Shown: one piece after another, positions 52,605 through 63,785 of the stretch
Layout: every line of letters begins with the position of its first letter
Position numbering within the stretch: the stretch's first letter is position 1
From: Bacilli bacterium
GTDB taxonomy: Bacteria > Bacillota > Bacilli > Paenibacillales > NBRC-103111
DNA length: 64,000 nucleotides
Direction of reading: 5' to 3'
NCBI GenBank assembly: GCA_028287395.1
Contig: JAQBPR010000011.1
Location: forward strand, 1 to 64,000
Notes under the pieces: generated by a model
What the model was told of the DNA's origin: nothing
Seen by the model: the letters and a program-made list of their open reading frames with translations, nothing else
Database searches by the model: none
Position numbers and translations under genes: made by a program

Positions 52605-54684
52605 AGATCTGCTGTTAGAAATAGGCATGGAGGAAATTCCTGCAAGATTTGTTCGAGCGGCTGTGGAGCAATTAGGCGATAAACTAAGCAAATGGTTAAC
52701 AGCAAACCACATTGATTATCAACAGGTTGAGCTCTTTGCTACTCCTCGACGTATAGCTGTTCTCATTCGTTCTGTCGCGGAAAAACAGCTTGATGTAAAT
52801 GAAGAAGTAAAGGGACCCTCTCAAAAAATCGCCCAGGATGATCAAGGCAATTGGAGTAAAGCAGCTTTGGGATTTGCCAAAAGTCAAGGTATCGAGCCAA
52901 CGCAATTGTTTTTCAAAGAGATTAACGGAGTGCAATATATTCACGCTGCTAAGAACAGAGTAGGTATAGCTACGGAGCTTTTGCTTAGCGAAGGGTTAAG
53001 CTTGCTGATTACCTCGATGAATTTTCCGAAAAATATGCGTTGGGGAGGTCATGAGCTCAAATTTGTTCGTCCGATTCGTTGGTTGGTTGCTTTGTTCGGC
53101 GATCAAGTGATTCCCTTGCAAATTACGAATGTGATTTCAGGAAAAACAACACGTGGACATCGCTTTTTAGGACAAAATGTTGAACTGAACACGGCCGCAG
53201 AATATGAGCAAACACTAAAACAACAGTTTGTTTATGTGAACATAGAGGAACGCCAAAATTTGATTAAGCTGCAAATTCAACAGTTAGCGGAGCAAAAAGG
53301 TTGGACGATCGCAATGAAGGAAGATTTACTGGAGGAAGTTGTTTTTCTGGTGGAATATCCAACCGTGCTATTTGGCTCGTTTCATCCCGATTTTTTAGAA
53401 ATTCCACAGGAAGTGTTGATTACCTCGATGCGGGAGCATCAACGATATTTCCCAGTGCTTGACGAGAATGGACAGCTGCTTCCATACTTTGTCACCGTGC
53501 GTAACGGAAATGCTGTTTCACTGGAGCAAGTAGCTAAAGGAAATGAAAAGGTTTTGCGTGCACGCTTATCTGATGCGCGATTCTTTTATCAAGAAGATCA
53601 GAAAATGGCGATCAGTTCTGCCTTGACTCGCTTAGAAACGATAGTGTTTCACGAAGAGCTAGGGTCTATTGGTGATAAAGTACGACGAATTGTCGATATT
53701 TCCGCCAAATTAGCACAATTGCTGCAATTAGACGCAGCACAGGCGAATCATGTGCAGCGTGCAGCTGAAATATGTAAATTTGACCTTGTTACACAAATGG
53801 TCTATGAATTCCCTGAGCTTCAAGGAATTATGGGTGAAGACTACGCACGCAAAGCAGGTGAACCGGAGCAAGTCGCTAAAGCTGTATTGGAGCATTATCA
53901 ACCGCGTTTTTCTGGAGATGGATCCCCAGCAGAAATCATCGGTGCTATAGTTAGCATTGCCGATAAAATCGATACGATTTTCGGCTGCTTCTCCATCGGG
54001 ATTATCCCAACCGGATCGCAGGATCCCTACGCTTTGCGCAGACAGGCGGCAGGAATTGTCCAAATCATCTTGGATCATAACCTTTCTTGCGGATTATCTG
54101 ATTTATTTGCGATTGCATTGCAAACGCATGAGGCTGCTGGATTGCTGAAACGAAACAGTGAGCAAATTCGTAAAGAATTGGCAGACTTTTTTGCTTTGCG
54201 TGTTAAAAACGTGTTATCAGAGCGACAAACGCGATACGATATTATTGACGCTGTTATGGCGGCTGGATTTGATACATTATCTTCTGTTGTTCGAAGAGCG
54301 GCCGCATTGACCGAACACATGCAATCGTCTGAAGATTTTAAATTGACGCTTGAGTCGTTCAACAGAGTTAACAATCTTGCTGCCAAAGCTGCTTCGAATG
54401 AAATATCAGCGACTTTATTTCAAGATCAGGCAGAGCGGGAATTGTTTGAGGCTTGGCAAACCGTACACCAACAATTTATTCATCATTTGAAACTTGCTGC
54501 TGAATTAGCAGCTCTGCAAGCTTTAAGCAGTTTAAAAGCGCCGATTACACGTTTTTTCGATTCGGTTATGGTTATGGCGGAAGACGAGCAGGTACGACAA
54601 AACCGCTTGTCACTTTTACTAAAAATTGCTGAAGATCTGAAGCAATTCGCAGACTTTTCAAAATTGGTTTTAAACCATTCTTAA
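52597..54684 (+). CDS. glyS: Glycine-tRNA ligase beta subunit
   Basis: [31 protein letters not shown]. Confidence 0.98.
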   Translation: MTKDLLLEIGMEEIPARFVRAAVEQLGDKLSKWLTANHIDYQQVELFATPRRIAVLIRSVAEKQLDVNEEVKGPSQKIAQDDQGNWSKAALGFAKSQGIEPTQLFFKEINGVQYIHAAKNRVGIATELLLSEGLSLLITSMNFPKNMRWGGHELKFVRPIRWLVALFGDQVIPLQITNVISGKTTRGHRFLGQNVELNTAAEYEQTLKQQFVYVNIEERQNLIKLQIQQLAEQKGWTIAMKEDLLEEVVFLVEYPTVLFGSFHPDFLEIPQEVLITSMREHQRYFPVLDENGQLLPYFVTVRNGNAVSLEQVAKGNEKVLRARLSDARFFYQEDQKMAISSALTRLETIVFHEELGSIGDKVRRIVDISAKLAQLLQLDAAQANHVQRAAEICKFDLVTQMVYEFPELQGIMGEDYARKAGEPEQVAKAVLEHYQPRFSGDGSPAEIIGAIVSIADKIDTIFGCFSIGIIPTGSQDPYALRRQAAGIVQIILDHNLSCGLSDLFAIALQTHEAAGLLKRNSEQIRKELADFFALRVKNVLSERQTRYDIIDAVMAAGFDTLSSVVRRAAALTEHMQSSEDFKLTLESFNRVNNLAAKAASNEISATLFQDQAERELFEAWQTVHQQFIHHLKLAAELAALQALSSLKAPITRFFDSVMVMAEDEQVRQNRLSLLLKIAEDLKQFADFSKLVLNHS

Positions 54685-54697
54685 AAGGAGAATGCTT

Positions 54698-55519
54698 ATG
54701 TTTTCTGATGCTTTATCTATCCCGGCTGTGTTTGTTCTATCTGACTCTGCAGGCGAAACCGGCGAAGCCGTTGTTAAGGCAGCGATCATTCAATTTTTCC
54801 CATTGGCAGTTACTATTCGTCGGGTGCCGTTTATTCAAAATCGATTTGGAATTGATACTGCCATTGCTTCCGCTAAAAATGTAAATGGAGTCATTGTATT
54901 TACACTTGTTATTCCTGAGCTGCGCGATTATTTACTTGAACAAGCGATTATTCATCAAATTGTCTCGATTGATTTGCTGGGGCCCATTATAAGCAGTCTT
55001 GAAAATGCTTTAAATCGCCAAGCTCGTCACGAACCTGGGCTGATTCATCAGTTAGATGAAGATTATTTTAAAAAAGTGGAGGCAGTTGAATTCGCAGTTA
55101 AATATGATGATGGTAAGGATGCTCGCGGTATTTTGAAAGCGGATATTGTACTGCTCGGAGTATCAAGAACATCCAAAACACCACTCTCGATGTACTTGGC
55201 GCATAAACGATTTAAAGTAGCCAATGTGCCTTTGGTTCCTGAACTTAAGCCACCGGAAGAATTGTTCACGATTTCGTCACAAAAAATCATTGGTTTGCGC
55301 ATCAATACCGTGAAATTAAATGAAATCCGCAAGGAGCGTTTAAAGGCGTTGGGCCTCCCCGACAGCGCTAATTATGCCAATATAGATCGGATTGAACAGG
55401 AATCCGGCTATGCTGATCAACTTATGAAGCGATTAGGCTGCACAATTATCGATGTATCCAACAAAGCAGTTGAGGAAACGGCAAGTATTATTCTGGATCT
55501 ATTTGGTCAGCAGGAATAG
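54698..55519 (+). CDS. Pyruvate, phosphate dikinase regulatory protein family (kinase/pyrophosphorylase, YqfL)
   Basis: LSDSAGETGEAVVKAA, LLGVSRTSKTPLSMYLAHK P-loop. Confidence 0.95.
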   Translation: MFSDALSIPAVFVLSDSAGETGEAVVKAAIIQFFPLAVTIRRVPFIQNRFGIDTAIASAKNVNGVIVFTLVIPELRDYLLEQAIIHQIVSIDLLGPIISSLENALNRQARHEPGLIHQLDEDYFKKVEAVEFAVKYDDGKDARGILKADIVLLGVSRTSKTPLSMYLAHKRFKVANVPLVPELKPPEELFTISSQKIIGLRINTVKLNEIRKERLKALGLPDSANYANIDRIEQESGYADQLMKRLGCTIIDVSNKAVEETASIILDLFGQQE

Positions 55520-55619
55520 TATAATAGTTTACGAATTCCTCCTAAACAAGCAGGATTTTTTGTTTCTTCATCGTATATAATATTACGGTACTACTAAAGT
55601 AGGGAATTGAGGATTATCA

Positions 55620-56087
55620 ATGAGGCTTACGTCCAAAATTATTGTGGATGCAGACGCATGCCCAGTGAAAGATCAAATTGTCTTAGCGGCAGCTCCCTTT
55701 CAAATCGAGGTTTGGATGATCGCTTCATTTGATCATTATTTAGCGCCAAGGCAAGGAGTCACGATTATACAGGTCGATCGTTCTGATCAATCCGTTGATT
55801 TGTATATTGCGAATAAAATTGTCGCCCATGATATTTTAGTGACTCAGGATTTTGGGTTGGCAACGATTGGTTTAGCCAAACGGGCCATTGTATTATCCAA
55901 TCGGGGTCAAATGTATACAGATCAAACGATTGACTTTTTATTAGAAAAAAGACATGAACAGGCTAAGATGCGTCGAGGTGGCAAGCATAGCAAGGGTCCA
56001 CGTCCTATGACTGCAGAAGATAGACACAAGTTTCAGCAAACTTTGACAAAAGTTTTAATTCACTTGCAGGAAAATGTACCAACTTAG
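55620..56087 (+). CDS. YaiI/YqxD family protein
   Basis: IIVDADACPVKDQIVLAA, VTQDFGLATIGLAKRAIVLSNRG. Confidence 0.96.
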   Translation: MRLTSKIIVDADACPVKDQIVLAAAPFQIEVWMIASFDHYLAPRQGVTIIQVDRSDQSVDLYIANKIVAHDILVTQDFGLATIGLAKRAIVLSNRGQMYTDQTIDFLLEKRHEQAKMRRGGKHSKGPRPMTAEDRHKFQQTLTKVLIHLQENVPT

Positions 56088-56127
56088 CGAATATTATTAC
56101 GTGTTAATTTGAATGAAGGTGAATCAA

Positions 56128-57963
56128 ATGAGTAACGGACGTATTCCCGATCAGGTAATCGAGGCTGTTCTCAAACATTATGACATTGTAGATGTAGTCA
56201 GCAAATATGTACCTTTAAAAAAGCAAGGTCATTATATGAAAGGTCTTTGTCCCTTTCATTCTGAAAAGACGCCTTCTTTTACGGTTACACCTGAAAAACA
56301 AATTTTCTATTGTCATGGCTGCCACACAGGCGGCAATTCGATTCACTTTTTCAAGGAAATCGAAAGTCTTTCCTACGGTGAAGCGATTCGTCAAATGGCT
56401 GAGGAAGCCAATATTCCGGTTGGTTGGGAAATGCCAACAGAGCAGCAAACGGAGCAGCAGATTGAAAATGCAACCCTTTTACAAGCCTATGAACTTTCTG
56501 CCAAATGGTATCACCACGTTCTTAAGAATACGATGCAGGGTAAAGAAGCCATGCAGTATCTACGTATGAGAGGACTATCAGATAAATGGATTGATTTTTT
56601 TCAAATTGGTTACGCGACACCTGCGTGGGATCAACTATCCCAATTTTTAGAAAAACGGCAATTTTTACTGCCGCTGATGGAAAAGGGTGGATTGCTCAGC
56701 GCCAGAACATCTGGCGGCTTTGTGGATAAATTCCGTAATCGCATTATGTTTCCGATCTGTGATGTTAAGGGAAGGGTGATTGCTTTTGGCGGTCGAGCGA
56801 TGGGAGATGACGTTCAACCTAAATATATGAACAGTCCGGAGTCGACGCTATTTAATAAAAGTGGTAATTTGTATAATTTTCACCAAGCCAGAGCGATGAT
56901 TCGCAAAAACCGTCAGGTTGTTTTATTTGAAGGCTATGTGGATGTGATCAAAGCATGGGAAGCAGGAGTTACAAACGGTGTTGCAACAATGGGTACTTCG
57001 TTGACTGAAGAGCACGCCGAGCGTTTAAAGCGCAATGCCGATGAGGTTATCGTTTGCTATGATGGTGATAGTGCGGGGCAAGCGGCGGCATATAAAAGTA
57101 TCGCTACGCTTGAAAAAACACAAATGCATGTTCGAATTGCTTTGCTTCCTGGTGGAATGGACCCGGATGAATACATTCGTACGAATGGCGCGGAAAGATT
57201 TCAAAGAGAAATCGTCGAAGCGGCTGTGCCAACGATTAAGTACAAATTGCTGTTTGAACGGAAAAAATACAATTTGCAGGTAGTTGATGGAAAACGCCGT
57301 TATTTGGATGCAGCAGTTAAAATGATCTCTGAGCTTCCATCAGCAATTGATCGTGAGCATTACGCCAAGGAATTATCTTCCGAATTTCAGTATTCAATCG
57401 ATACTATCAAGCAAGAAATGAATGAACAACGGCAAGAATTTCTAAAAAAGCAGCAAATTGGGGATAATAAGCAACAATCGTGGAATAATGTAATAAATAA
57501 TGGAAGAGACACGGAGCGTAAGCCTGCTTTGTTGAAAGCTTTCGATAATTATTCCGAGAAAAAACTATTGGCCGCCATGATGCACGATTCGCAAATTGCT
57601 GAAACGGTGCGGAAAAGATTAGGCGATCAGTTTAACGTCGAAGCTCACGCAGCCTTAGCTGCTTATTTATACGCCTTTTATGCGGAAGGAAACGAACCGG
57701 ATGCAAGTCGATATATCTCTACGCTTCATGATGAGGTGCTGGTGAATATTGCTAGCTCGATTTTAATGTCTGAAGCAAATATGGGATTCAACGATCAGGT
57801 TATCGATTCTTATATTCGTGAAATTCTAAATTATCCGCAATTACAGGCTTTAGAGCAAAAAAATCAAGAAGCAATTCAAGCAAAAAATGCTGGTGATCAC
57901 ACACTGGCAGCCCAGATTTATAGTGAGATAATGACCTTAAAACAACAATTGAAATCGTTTTGA
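56128..57963 (+). CDS. dnaG: DNA primase
   Basis: [30 protein letters not shown] zinc ribbon; [15 protein letters not shown] toprim. Confidence 0.97.
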   Translation: MSNGRIPDQVIEAVLKHYDIVDVVSKYVPLKKQGHYMKGLCPFHSEKTPSFTVTPEKQIFYCHGCHTGGNSIHFFKEIESLSYGEAIRQMAEEANIPVGWEMPTEQQTEQQIENATLLQAYELSAKWYHHVLKNTMQGKEAMQYLRMRGLSDKWIDFFQIGYATPAWDQLSQFLEKRQFLLPLMEKGGLLSARTSGGFVDKFRNRIMFPICDVKGRVIAFGGRAMGDDVQPKYMNSPESTLFNKSGNLYNFHQARAMIRKNRQVVLFEGYVDVIKAWEAGVTNGVATMGTSLTEEHAERLKRNADEVIVCYDGDSAGQAAAYKSIATLEKTQMHVRIALLPGGMDPDEYIRTNGAERFQREIVEAAVPTIKYKLLFERKKYNLQVVDGKRRYLDAAVKMISELPSAIDREHYAKELSSEFQYSIDTIKQEMNEQRQEFLKKQQIGDNKQQSWNNVINNGRDTERKPALLKAFDNYSEKKLLAAMMHDSQIAETVRKRLGDQFNVEAHAALAAYLYAFYAEGNEPDASRYISTLHDEVLVNIASSILMSEANMGFNDQVIDSYIREILNYPQLQALEQKNQEAIQAKNAGDHTLAAQIYSEIMTLKQQLKSF

Positions 57964-57983
57964 GGATGAGGGAGTGGGATGGA

Positions 57984-59111
57984 ATGGCGAGCGACCAGCA
58001 TACGGAGCTAGAGACAGAATTAACTTTGGAGCAGGTCAAGGACCAACTGATGGAGTTGGGGAAAAAGCGTTTATCGCTGACTTACAAAGATATTGTAGAA
58101 CGGTTAGCTCCGTTTGATCAAGATGCAGAACAAATTGATGAATTTTTTGAACAGTTATCCGAAATGGGGATTGAGGTAGGGAATGAATCCGAAGAGGATG
58201 AAAATCCCCATAGCCCTGAAGATCGTGAAAGAGATCATGACGAATTTAGCTTTGATGATGATATATCGTTGCCAGCTGGAATTAAGATTAATGATCCAGT
58301 GCGTATGTATTTGAAAGAAATCGGACGTGTGCCGTTACTTTCTGCTGAAGATGAAGTTGATTTGGCGAAGCGGATTGAGAAGGGCGATGAAGAAGCAAAA
58401 CGCCGTTTGGCGGAAGCTAATCTTCGGTTAGTTGTCAGCATCGCAAAACGCTATGTCGGACGCGGCATGTTATTTCTTGATTTAATTCAAGAAGGCAATA
58501 TGGGTTTAATTAAAGCTGTAGAAAAATTCGATCATACCAAAGGTTATAAATTTAGTACTTACGCAACTTGGTGGATTCGTCAGGCGATTACGCGAGCCAT
58601 TGCCGATCAAGCGAGAACCATTCGTATACCTGTGCATATGGTGGAGACCATCAACAAATTAATTCGTGTTTCTCGTCAATTGCTGCAAGAATTAGGACGC
58701 GAACCAAGTCCTGAAGAAATTGCCAAGGAAATGGATTTAAGCACGGAAAAAGTAAGAGAAATTATGAAGATTGCTCAAGAGCCTGTATCGCTTGAAACGC
58801 CAATCGGCGAAGAAGATGATTCGCACTTAGGCGACTTTATTGAAGACCAGGAAGCCTTAGCTCCTGCGGATGCAGCGGCTTATGAGCTTCTTAAAGAACA
58901 GCTTGAAGATGTATTAGATACATTGACCGAGAGAGAAGAAAACGTCTTACGTTTACGTTTTGGACTCGATGATGGACGTACCCGCACCTTAGAAGAAGTA
59001 GGCAAGGTCTTTGGAGTTACACGTGAACGCATTCGCCAAATTGAAGCTAAAGCATTACGGAAGCTTCGTCATCCAAGTCGCAGTAAACGTCTCAAAGACT
59101 TCCTAGAATAG
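57984..59111 (+). CDS. sigA: RNA polymerase sigma factor SigA (RpoD)
   Basis: [52 protein letters not shown]; region 4 [32 protein letters not shown]. Confidence 0.98.
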   Translation: MASDQHTELETELTLEQVKDQLMELGKKRLSLTYKDIVERLAPFDQDAEQIDEFFEQLSEMGIEVGNESEEDENPHSPEDRERDHDEFSFDDDISLPAGIKINDPVRMYLKEIGRVPLLSAEDEVDLAKRIEKGDEEAKRRLAEANLRLVVSIAKRYVGRGMLFLDLIQEGNMGLIKAVEKFDHTKGYKFSTYATWWIRQAITRAIADQARTIRIPVHMVETINKLIRVSRQLLQELGREPSPEEIAKEMDLSTEKVREIMKIAQEPVSLETPIGEEDDSHLGDFIEDQEALAPADAAAYELLKEQLEDVLDTLTEREENVLRLRFGLDDGRTRTLEEVGKVFGVTRERIRQIEAKALRKLRHPSRSKRLKDFLE

Positions 59112-59116
59112 CTATA

Positions 59117-59214
59117 CTGGTAACGGGAAACAATCAACGATTCCATTCCTAAATATCGTGAGGATTATCGCGGATTTCTTCAAATGGAAATAGCAATAAG
59201 TTGCCCGTTAACAG
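59117..59214 (+). ncRNA. Candidate structured RNA element downstream of sigA
   Basis: Nested arms: CTGGTAACGGG (59117-59127)/CCCGTTAACAG (59204-59214), 10 of 11 paired; TTCCATT (59141-59147)/AATGGAA (59183-59189). Confidence 0.35.
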
Positions 59215-59226
59215 TAATGCACACAC

Positions 59227-59261
59227 GACCTACCTGTTCGCAGCTGTGGGTCATTTTTTTT
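59227..59261 (+). terminator. Probable terminator
   Basis: GACC..CTG-TTCG-CAG..GGTC stem followed by eight T. Confidence 0.45.
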
Positions 59262-59284
59262 AAGTATTTCTTTGGGGTGATTTA

Positions 59285-60109
59285 GTGGACGCGGAAAAGA
59301 GAAAAACGATCGTATATGAAATAGAGCATTGGCGTAAAAGTAAATTGCTCCCTGAGCATTACTGCGATTTTTTATTAAATTTGTATTTGGAAGATCCGTC
59401 GGAACGTCCTAAAAGCGGTGGTTCGTTTTCAACTGCAACTATTCGTAACAGTAATTGGAAAGTTTGGTTGTTAAGTTTTGGTGGCTTAGGATTAATTTCC
59501 TTTGTTGCTCTTAATTTTAACTCTTTTCAAATTCCAATGCAAATTTCGATTTCTGCTTTAATTATCCTGCTTTGTTATATGATGGGTGGTGTGATGAGAG
59601 TAAAGAATCCGATCGCTTCCTATATTGGCTTTGGATTCGGATCGGTATTATTGCTCAATGCAGGTTTATATTTGCTTGAAAAAAATAATGCGGATATGTT
59701 TTTTATTATTAGTTATGCAGCATTATCAAGTATAATCTGGATGGTCACGGGCATTACTGCGCGAATGCCAATCTTCCATTTTGGCGGATGGTTGGTGCTG
59801 ATGCTGATTTATGGTTGGATTTTGCAGCATAATATTGATTCGTTTGACTGGTTGGGTTTACAGATGAGCTGGGTTCCGATCAGTATTGTTTTAATTTGGC
59901 TAGGTTGGTTGTTTCACCATAATAATAAGCAGATGGGCTCGGTACTGCTGCTTGTTGGATTATTTGTTTGGTTTGTTCCCGACATATATGGCATGATACT
60001 TACTGATTTGCCGCAAAGTGGATTGCAATTTTCTTTAATTGCTCGCATTATATTAGCTGGAATACTTTTATTTACGTTACGCAAAAAATGGACAGAGTGG
60101 GTTGCTTAA
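59285..60109 (+). CDS. Uncharacterised multi-pass membrane protein
   Basis: Multiple hydrophobic segments; N-terminal EIEHWRKSKLLPEHYCDFLLNLY; SD TTGGGGTGA, GTG start. Confidence 0.75.
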   Translation: MDAEKRKTIVYEIEHWRKSKLLPEHYCDFLLNLYLEDPSERPKSGGSFSTATIRNSNWKVWLLSFGGLGLISFVALNFNSFQIPMQISISALIILLCYMMGGVMRVKNPIASYIGFGFGSVLLLNAGLYLLEKNNADMFFIISYAALSSIIWMVTGITARMPIFHFGGWLVLMLIYGWILQHNIDSFDWLGLQMSWVPISIVLIWLGWLFHHNNKQMGSVLLLVGLFVWFVPDIYGMILTDLPQSGLQFSLIARIILAGILLFTLRKKWTEWVA

Positions 60110-60867
60110 TGGTTGTTTTATCAAAGCGTTTAGCAAAAATTGCGGAAAAAGTGCTGCGTGGCAGCCGACTGGCCGATATAGGCTCCGACCATGCTTTACT
60201 TCCCGTTTTTTTGGCTCAGCAAGGTGTAATTGTTTCCGGTATTGCTGGAGAATTGAACAAAGGACCTTTTGCCGCAGCAACCAAACAGGTGGCGGAAGCT
60301 GGATTAAAGCAAACGATTCAGGTGCGCCAAGGAAATGGACTGGAAGTCATTGAACCAAGTGAAGTTGATATAGTTAGTATTGCAGGAATGGGCGGTCAAT
60401 TGATCGTACAAATTCTTACCGAAGGGCTCGCCAAGCTTGATGGTGTTAGCCAACTAATATTACAACCAAACGTGGGTGAAGAATGTGTTCGTCGTTGGCT
60501 AGTGGAGCACGATTGGTTTTTACGTGAAGAACATATTTTAGAAGAAGATGGTAAAACATATGAGATATTGCTGGCTGAACGAACAAACCAAGCAAATCTG
60601 TTAAATCAAGCGTTGTATCGCGAACGGTTAGTGGGGGATAGGGAAATCACTCGCAAACGTTTTTTTGCTATGGGGCCTTATCTTCTTGAACAGGCAGAAC
60701 CCATTTGGGTACGTAAATGGGAAGACGAACTGCGCAATTTGCAGCGCATTTGTGACCAGCTTTCAAATTCGCAGCTGCCAGCGTCAATCAGCCGCCAAAA
60801 GGAGATCAAGCAGGAAATCGCAGAGATAAAGGGGGTGCTGGAATGTTTGCAAAAGGCCAAACCGTAA
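60109..60867 (+). CDS. trmK: tRNA (adenine22-N1)-methyltransferase TrmK
   Basis: KRLAKIAEKVLRGSRLADIGSDHALLPVFL; VSIAGMGGQLIVQIL; between sigA and nif3-like gene. Confidence 0.94.
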   Translation: MVVLSKRLAKIAEKVLRGSRLADIGSDHALLPVFLAQQGVIVSGIAGELNKGPFAAATKQVAEAGLKQTIQVRQGNGLEVIEPSEVDIVSIAGMGGQLIVQILTEGLAKLDGVSQLILQPNVGEECVRRWLVEHDWFLREEHILEEDGKTYEILLAERTNQANLLNQALYRERLVGDREITRKRFFAMGPYLLEQAEPIWVRKWEDELRNLQRICDQLSNSQLPASISRQKEIKQEIAEIKGVLECLQKAKP

Positions 60868-61958
60868 TTCAAATGCTGGAACAGCTTGCACCAAAGCACT
60901 ACGCATTGCCAGACGATAGAATTGGCTTGCAATTGGGCAGCTTAAATAAGGAAATTCGCAGTATTTGGGTTGCTTTAGACGTGAATGACGAGGTTGTGGA
61001 AGAAGCGATTGCAGGGAAGGCAGATTTGATCATTGCTCATCATGCCATCATATATCGTCCGCTTAAACATATTCAAACGGATACACCTGCAGGACGATTG
61101 TATGAAAAGCTGATTAAGCACGATATTGCGGTTTACATTGCCCATACGAACTTGGATGTTGCTATAGGCGGAGTAAATGATATGATGGCTTCTGCGCTTG
61201 GATTAACTGGATTGAGTCACCTGGAAGATGTACATACGGAAAAGCTTAAGAAGCTGGTTGTATTCGTTCCTGAAGATCATCAGGACAAAGTACGGAACGC
61301 TGTTTTTAATGCTGGGGCAGGAAGTATTGGGCAGTACAGTCATTGCAGCTTTAATATTGCGGGAACAGGTACCTTTTTACCACAGGAAGGGGCAAATCCG
61401 TTCATTGGCAAGCCAGGAAGTCTTGAATCTGTAGCTGAGGTGCGTTTAGAGACGATTGTGAGCGAAAGTGTAGAACGCAAGGTTATTCAAGCTATGCTCA
61501 AAGCACACCCGTATGAGGAAGTGGCGTACGATCTGTATGCGATGGATTTAAAAGGTCGAACCTTCGGTTTGGGTCGAGTAGGGAAACTATTTGAGCCTTG
61601 TAGTGTGGCAGATTTAGTGACCCAGGTTAAACAGGCTTTTGTAGTCCCTACTGTGCGCGTTGTTGGCGATTTACAACGTAGAGTGCAGAAAATAGCCGTT
61701 CTTGGCGGCTCTGGAAGTCGCTATGTACAACATGCGATTTATGCCGGGGCAGAGGTGTTAATTACCGGAGATATAGATTACCACACTGCTCAAGATGCCT
61801 TGGCTGCAGGACTGACAATTATTGATCCGGGTCATAATGTGGAGAAAATTATGAAAACCAATGTGGCTGATTATTTGGCTAAGCAATTAAGCGAAAAAAA
61901 ATATGTAACTACCGTTACGGCGTCGAACATTAATACGGAAGTATTTCAATTCATTTAA
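60843..61958 (+). CDS. Nif3-like dinuclear metal center hexameric protein
   Basis: ADLIIAHHAIIYRPLKHI, AHTNLDVAIGGVNDMMA, AVLGGSGSRYV. Confidence 0.96.
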   Translation: MFAKGQTVIQMLEQLAPKHYALPDDRIGLQLGSLNKEIRSIWVALDVNDEVVEEAIAGKADLIIAHHAIIYRPLKHIQTDTPAGRLYEKLIKHDIAVYIAHTNLDVAIGGVNDMMASALGLTGLSHLEDVHTEKLKKLVVFVPEDHQDKVRNAVFNAGAGSIGQYSHCSFNIAGTGTFLPQEGANPFIGKPGSLESVAEVRLETIVSESVERKVIQAMLKAHPYEEVAYDLYAMDLKGRTFGLGRVGKLFEPCSVADLVTQVKQAFVVPTVRVVGDLQRRVQKIAVLGGSGSRYVQHAIYAGAEVLITGDIDYHTAQDALAAGLTIIDPGHNVEKIMKTNVADYLAKQLSEKKYVTTVTASNINTEVFQFI

Positions 61959-63130
61959 GGCTCTATATGGTCAATGCCCTTTTTTGAAAAATAAGGAATG
62001 GTTAAGGCACAAATTAGGCAAAATATCATAATCGCTTTGAAAGCAAAACCATTAAAATCCCGTATCGTCAGCGTTAATGCCAGCATAGTGATTCGTGCAA
62101 AACACAAGATGATTTCTCGCCATACCAAAATTCTGGCTTGAAAGATAGGCTCATATTGACTTATTGCAACAAATTGCCTGGAGTTCCAAATCGTTGCGAA
62201 GAAAAACATGCCTACGGTTGTTAAAATGTTGGAGATGATTAAGATCGGCTTCGCAGGGAACAGCACAATCATAAACCCAAGCGATGCGGCAACCATTCCA
62301 AGGGTTAACCAAAGAGAATCGCTTAAGACTCCTTTGGCTTTATATTTTTTATAATAAAATAAGGATACTAAAGTGCAGGTGGTATAGGTGACTTGTAAAA
62401 ACGCAATAACCAGTTTATCTGAAGTGATAGAAAAGGTAAAAATCAAAGAAAAAACGCCTTGAAATTGCATGAAGAACCCAGCTGCGACTAAGGATGGGAG
62501 CATCCATTTCAGACTAGGTGTGAAAAACACTTTTAATAAGTTCATATCTTGCAGCAATGGTTTTTTTTGTTGCGATAAAGATATATTGGGGACAAAAAAC
62601 GATACCACTATCATTGTGGTGATAAAGACAAACATTAAAATAAAAGATCCGTTAAAGCCAATCCATTTAATAATTAAGGCAAATACAATCGGGTTTATAA
62701 TGGCAATGACCTGACCGATTAAATTTGAAGTAGAGAAGTAAGCAGCAAACTCTTTTCCTTTGCCGAACAAAGAAATGCCTAAATTTGAAGCGGCTGAGTA
62801 AAGACCGTTCGTTGCCCCAGCTGGTATGGCAATTGCTGCGATGTACAAAAGCTTTGGTTCAAAATGGAAGCTGGACAGAAGAACAAAGGTTACACCCGCA
62901 AATAGTGCTGAAGTTTGAAATACTTTTCGAATGGAATACTTTGTTAGCAGCTGAGCGCCAAAAATGAAAGCCAGCCCCCAAGACATAAATAAGATCAAGT
63001 TAAACCAGGCTATATCGAAAATATGCTGCCCATTTTCCCATAAAAATAAATTGATGAAGATTCCAATGTAGTTAAAAATAATCGTGGTGGATGCGTTCAT
63101 AATTAATAATCTTTTTAATGAGTTTGTCAT
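61955..63130 (-). CDS. MFS transporter
   Basis: About 390 aa, about 12 hydrophobic segments, MFS-like layout. Confidence 0.75.
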   Translation of the reverse strand: MTNSLKRLLIMNASTTIIFNYIGIFINLFLWENGQHIFDIAWFNLILFMSWGLAFIFGAQLLTKYSIRKVFQTSALFAGVTFVLLSSFHFEPKLLYIAAIAIPAGATNGLYSAASNLGISLFGKGKEFAAYFSTSNLIGQVIAIINPIVFALIIKWIGFNGSFILMFVFITTMIVVSFFVPNISLSQQKKPLLQDMNLLKVFFTPSLKWMLPSLVAAGFFMQFQGVFSLIFTFSITSDKLVIAFLQVTYTTCTLVSLFYYKKYKAKGVLSDSLWLTLGMVAASLGFMIVLFPAKPILIISNILTTVGMFFFATIWNSRQFVAISQYEPIFQARILVWREIILCFARITMLALTLTIRDFNGFAFKAIMIFCLICALTIPYFSKKGIDHIEP

Positions 63131-63283
63131 TTAAGTCGCTACCTTCATTGGTGTATTTTTCTAGGTTTCTCTAACCTATCATACGCCAGATGAAGAAAGC
63201 TGAAAAGTACGAAAATTTTATTTGTATAAAGGAAAAAACTTATAGTTGTATTCATTAATTAAAATATGTATAGTATATAGGTT

Positions 63284-63724
63284 GGAAAGTTTGACAGACA
63301 ATCGCTGGCAGCAAGGTTTACTTTGCTGCGAGAGGAAAGTCCGGGCTCCATAAGGCAGGATGCTGGATAACGTCCAGTCAACGCAAGTTGAAGGATAGTG
63401 CCACAGAAATGGACCGCCGATGGCCTATTCACCATTGAAGCTTGCTTCAACGATGAATTAGCGCACAGGCAAGGGTGGAACCGTGGTGTAAGAGACCACG
63501 AGGGAATTGGGTGACTTCTTCCCTGGTAAACCCCATCTGGAGCAAGACCTAAGAGGGACGCGGTGGGCTTCGAGCTCACAACTTTAGCCTGAGGTGCGTC
63601 CGGGTTGGTCGCTTGAGCTGTTTAGCAATGAATGGCCTAGATAGATGATTGTCACTTCAATGGTGGGAGGGGAAGCCCGTTAATACCACCGGAAGTACAG
63701 AACCCGGCTTACGGCAAGCTTTCC
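63284..63724 (+). ncRNA. rnpB: RNase P RNA component (type-A-like architecture)
   Basis: GAGAGGAAAGTCCGGGCTCC, AAGGATAGTGCCACAGAAA, GGTAAACCCCATCTGGAGCAAGACC, GGTCGCTTGAG, GGCCTAGATAGATGATTG, CAGAACCCGGCTTAC; P1 pairing GGAAAGT/AGCTTTCC at the termini. Confidence 0.95.
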
Positions 63725-63740
63725 ATTTATTTTAGTAATT

Positions 63741-63766
63741 AACCATCTTCCCAGAGGTGGTTTTTT
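63741..63766 (+). terminator. Terminator after rnpB
   Basis: AACCATCT-TCCC-AGAGGTGGTTTTTT. Confidence 0.75.
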
Positions 63767-63785
63767 GTATTTTTTATCAAATATT

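Noticed and set aside
59177-59214. tracrRNA-like string AAATAGCAATAAGTTGCCCGTTA
   Set aside because: Only superficial resemblance; no cas9, no repeat array and no anti-repeat
63259-63579. 106-aa minus-strand ORF
   Set aside because: Lies opposite the RNase P RNA gene
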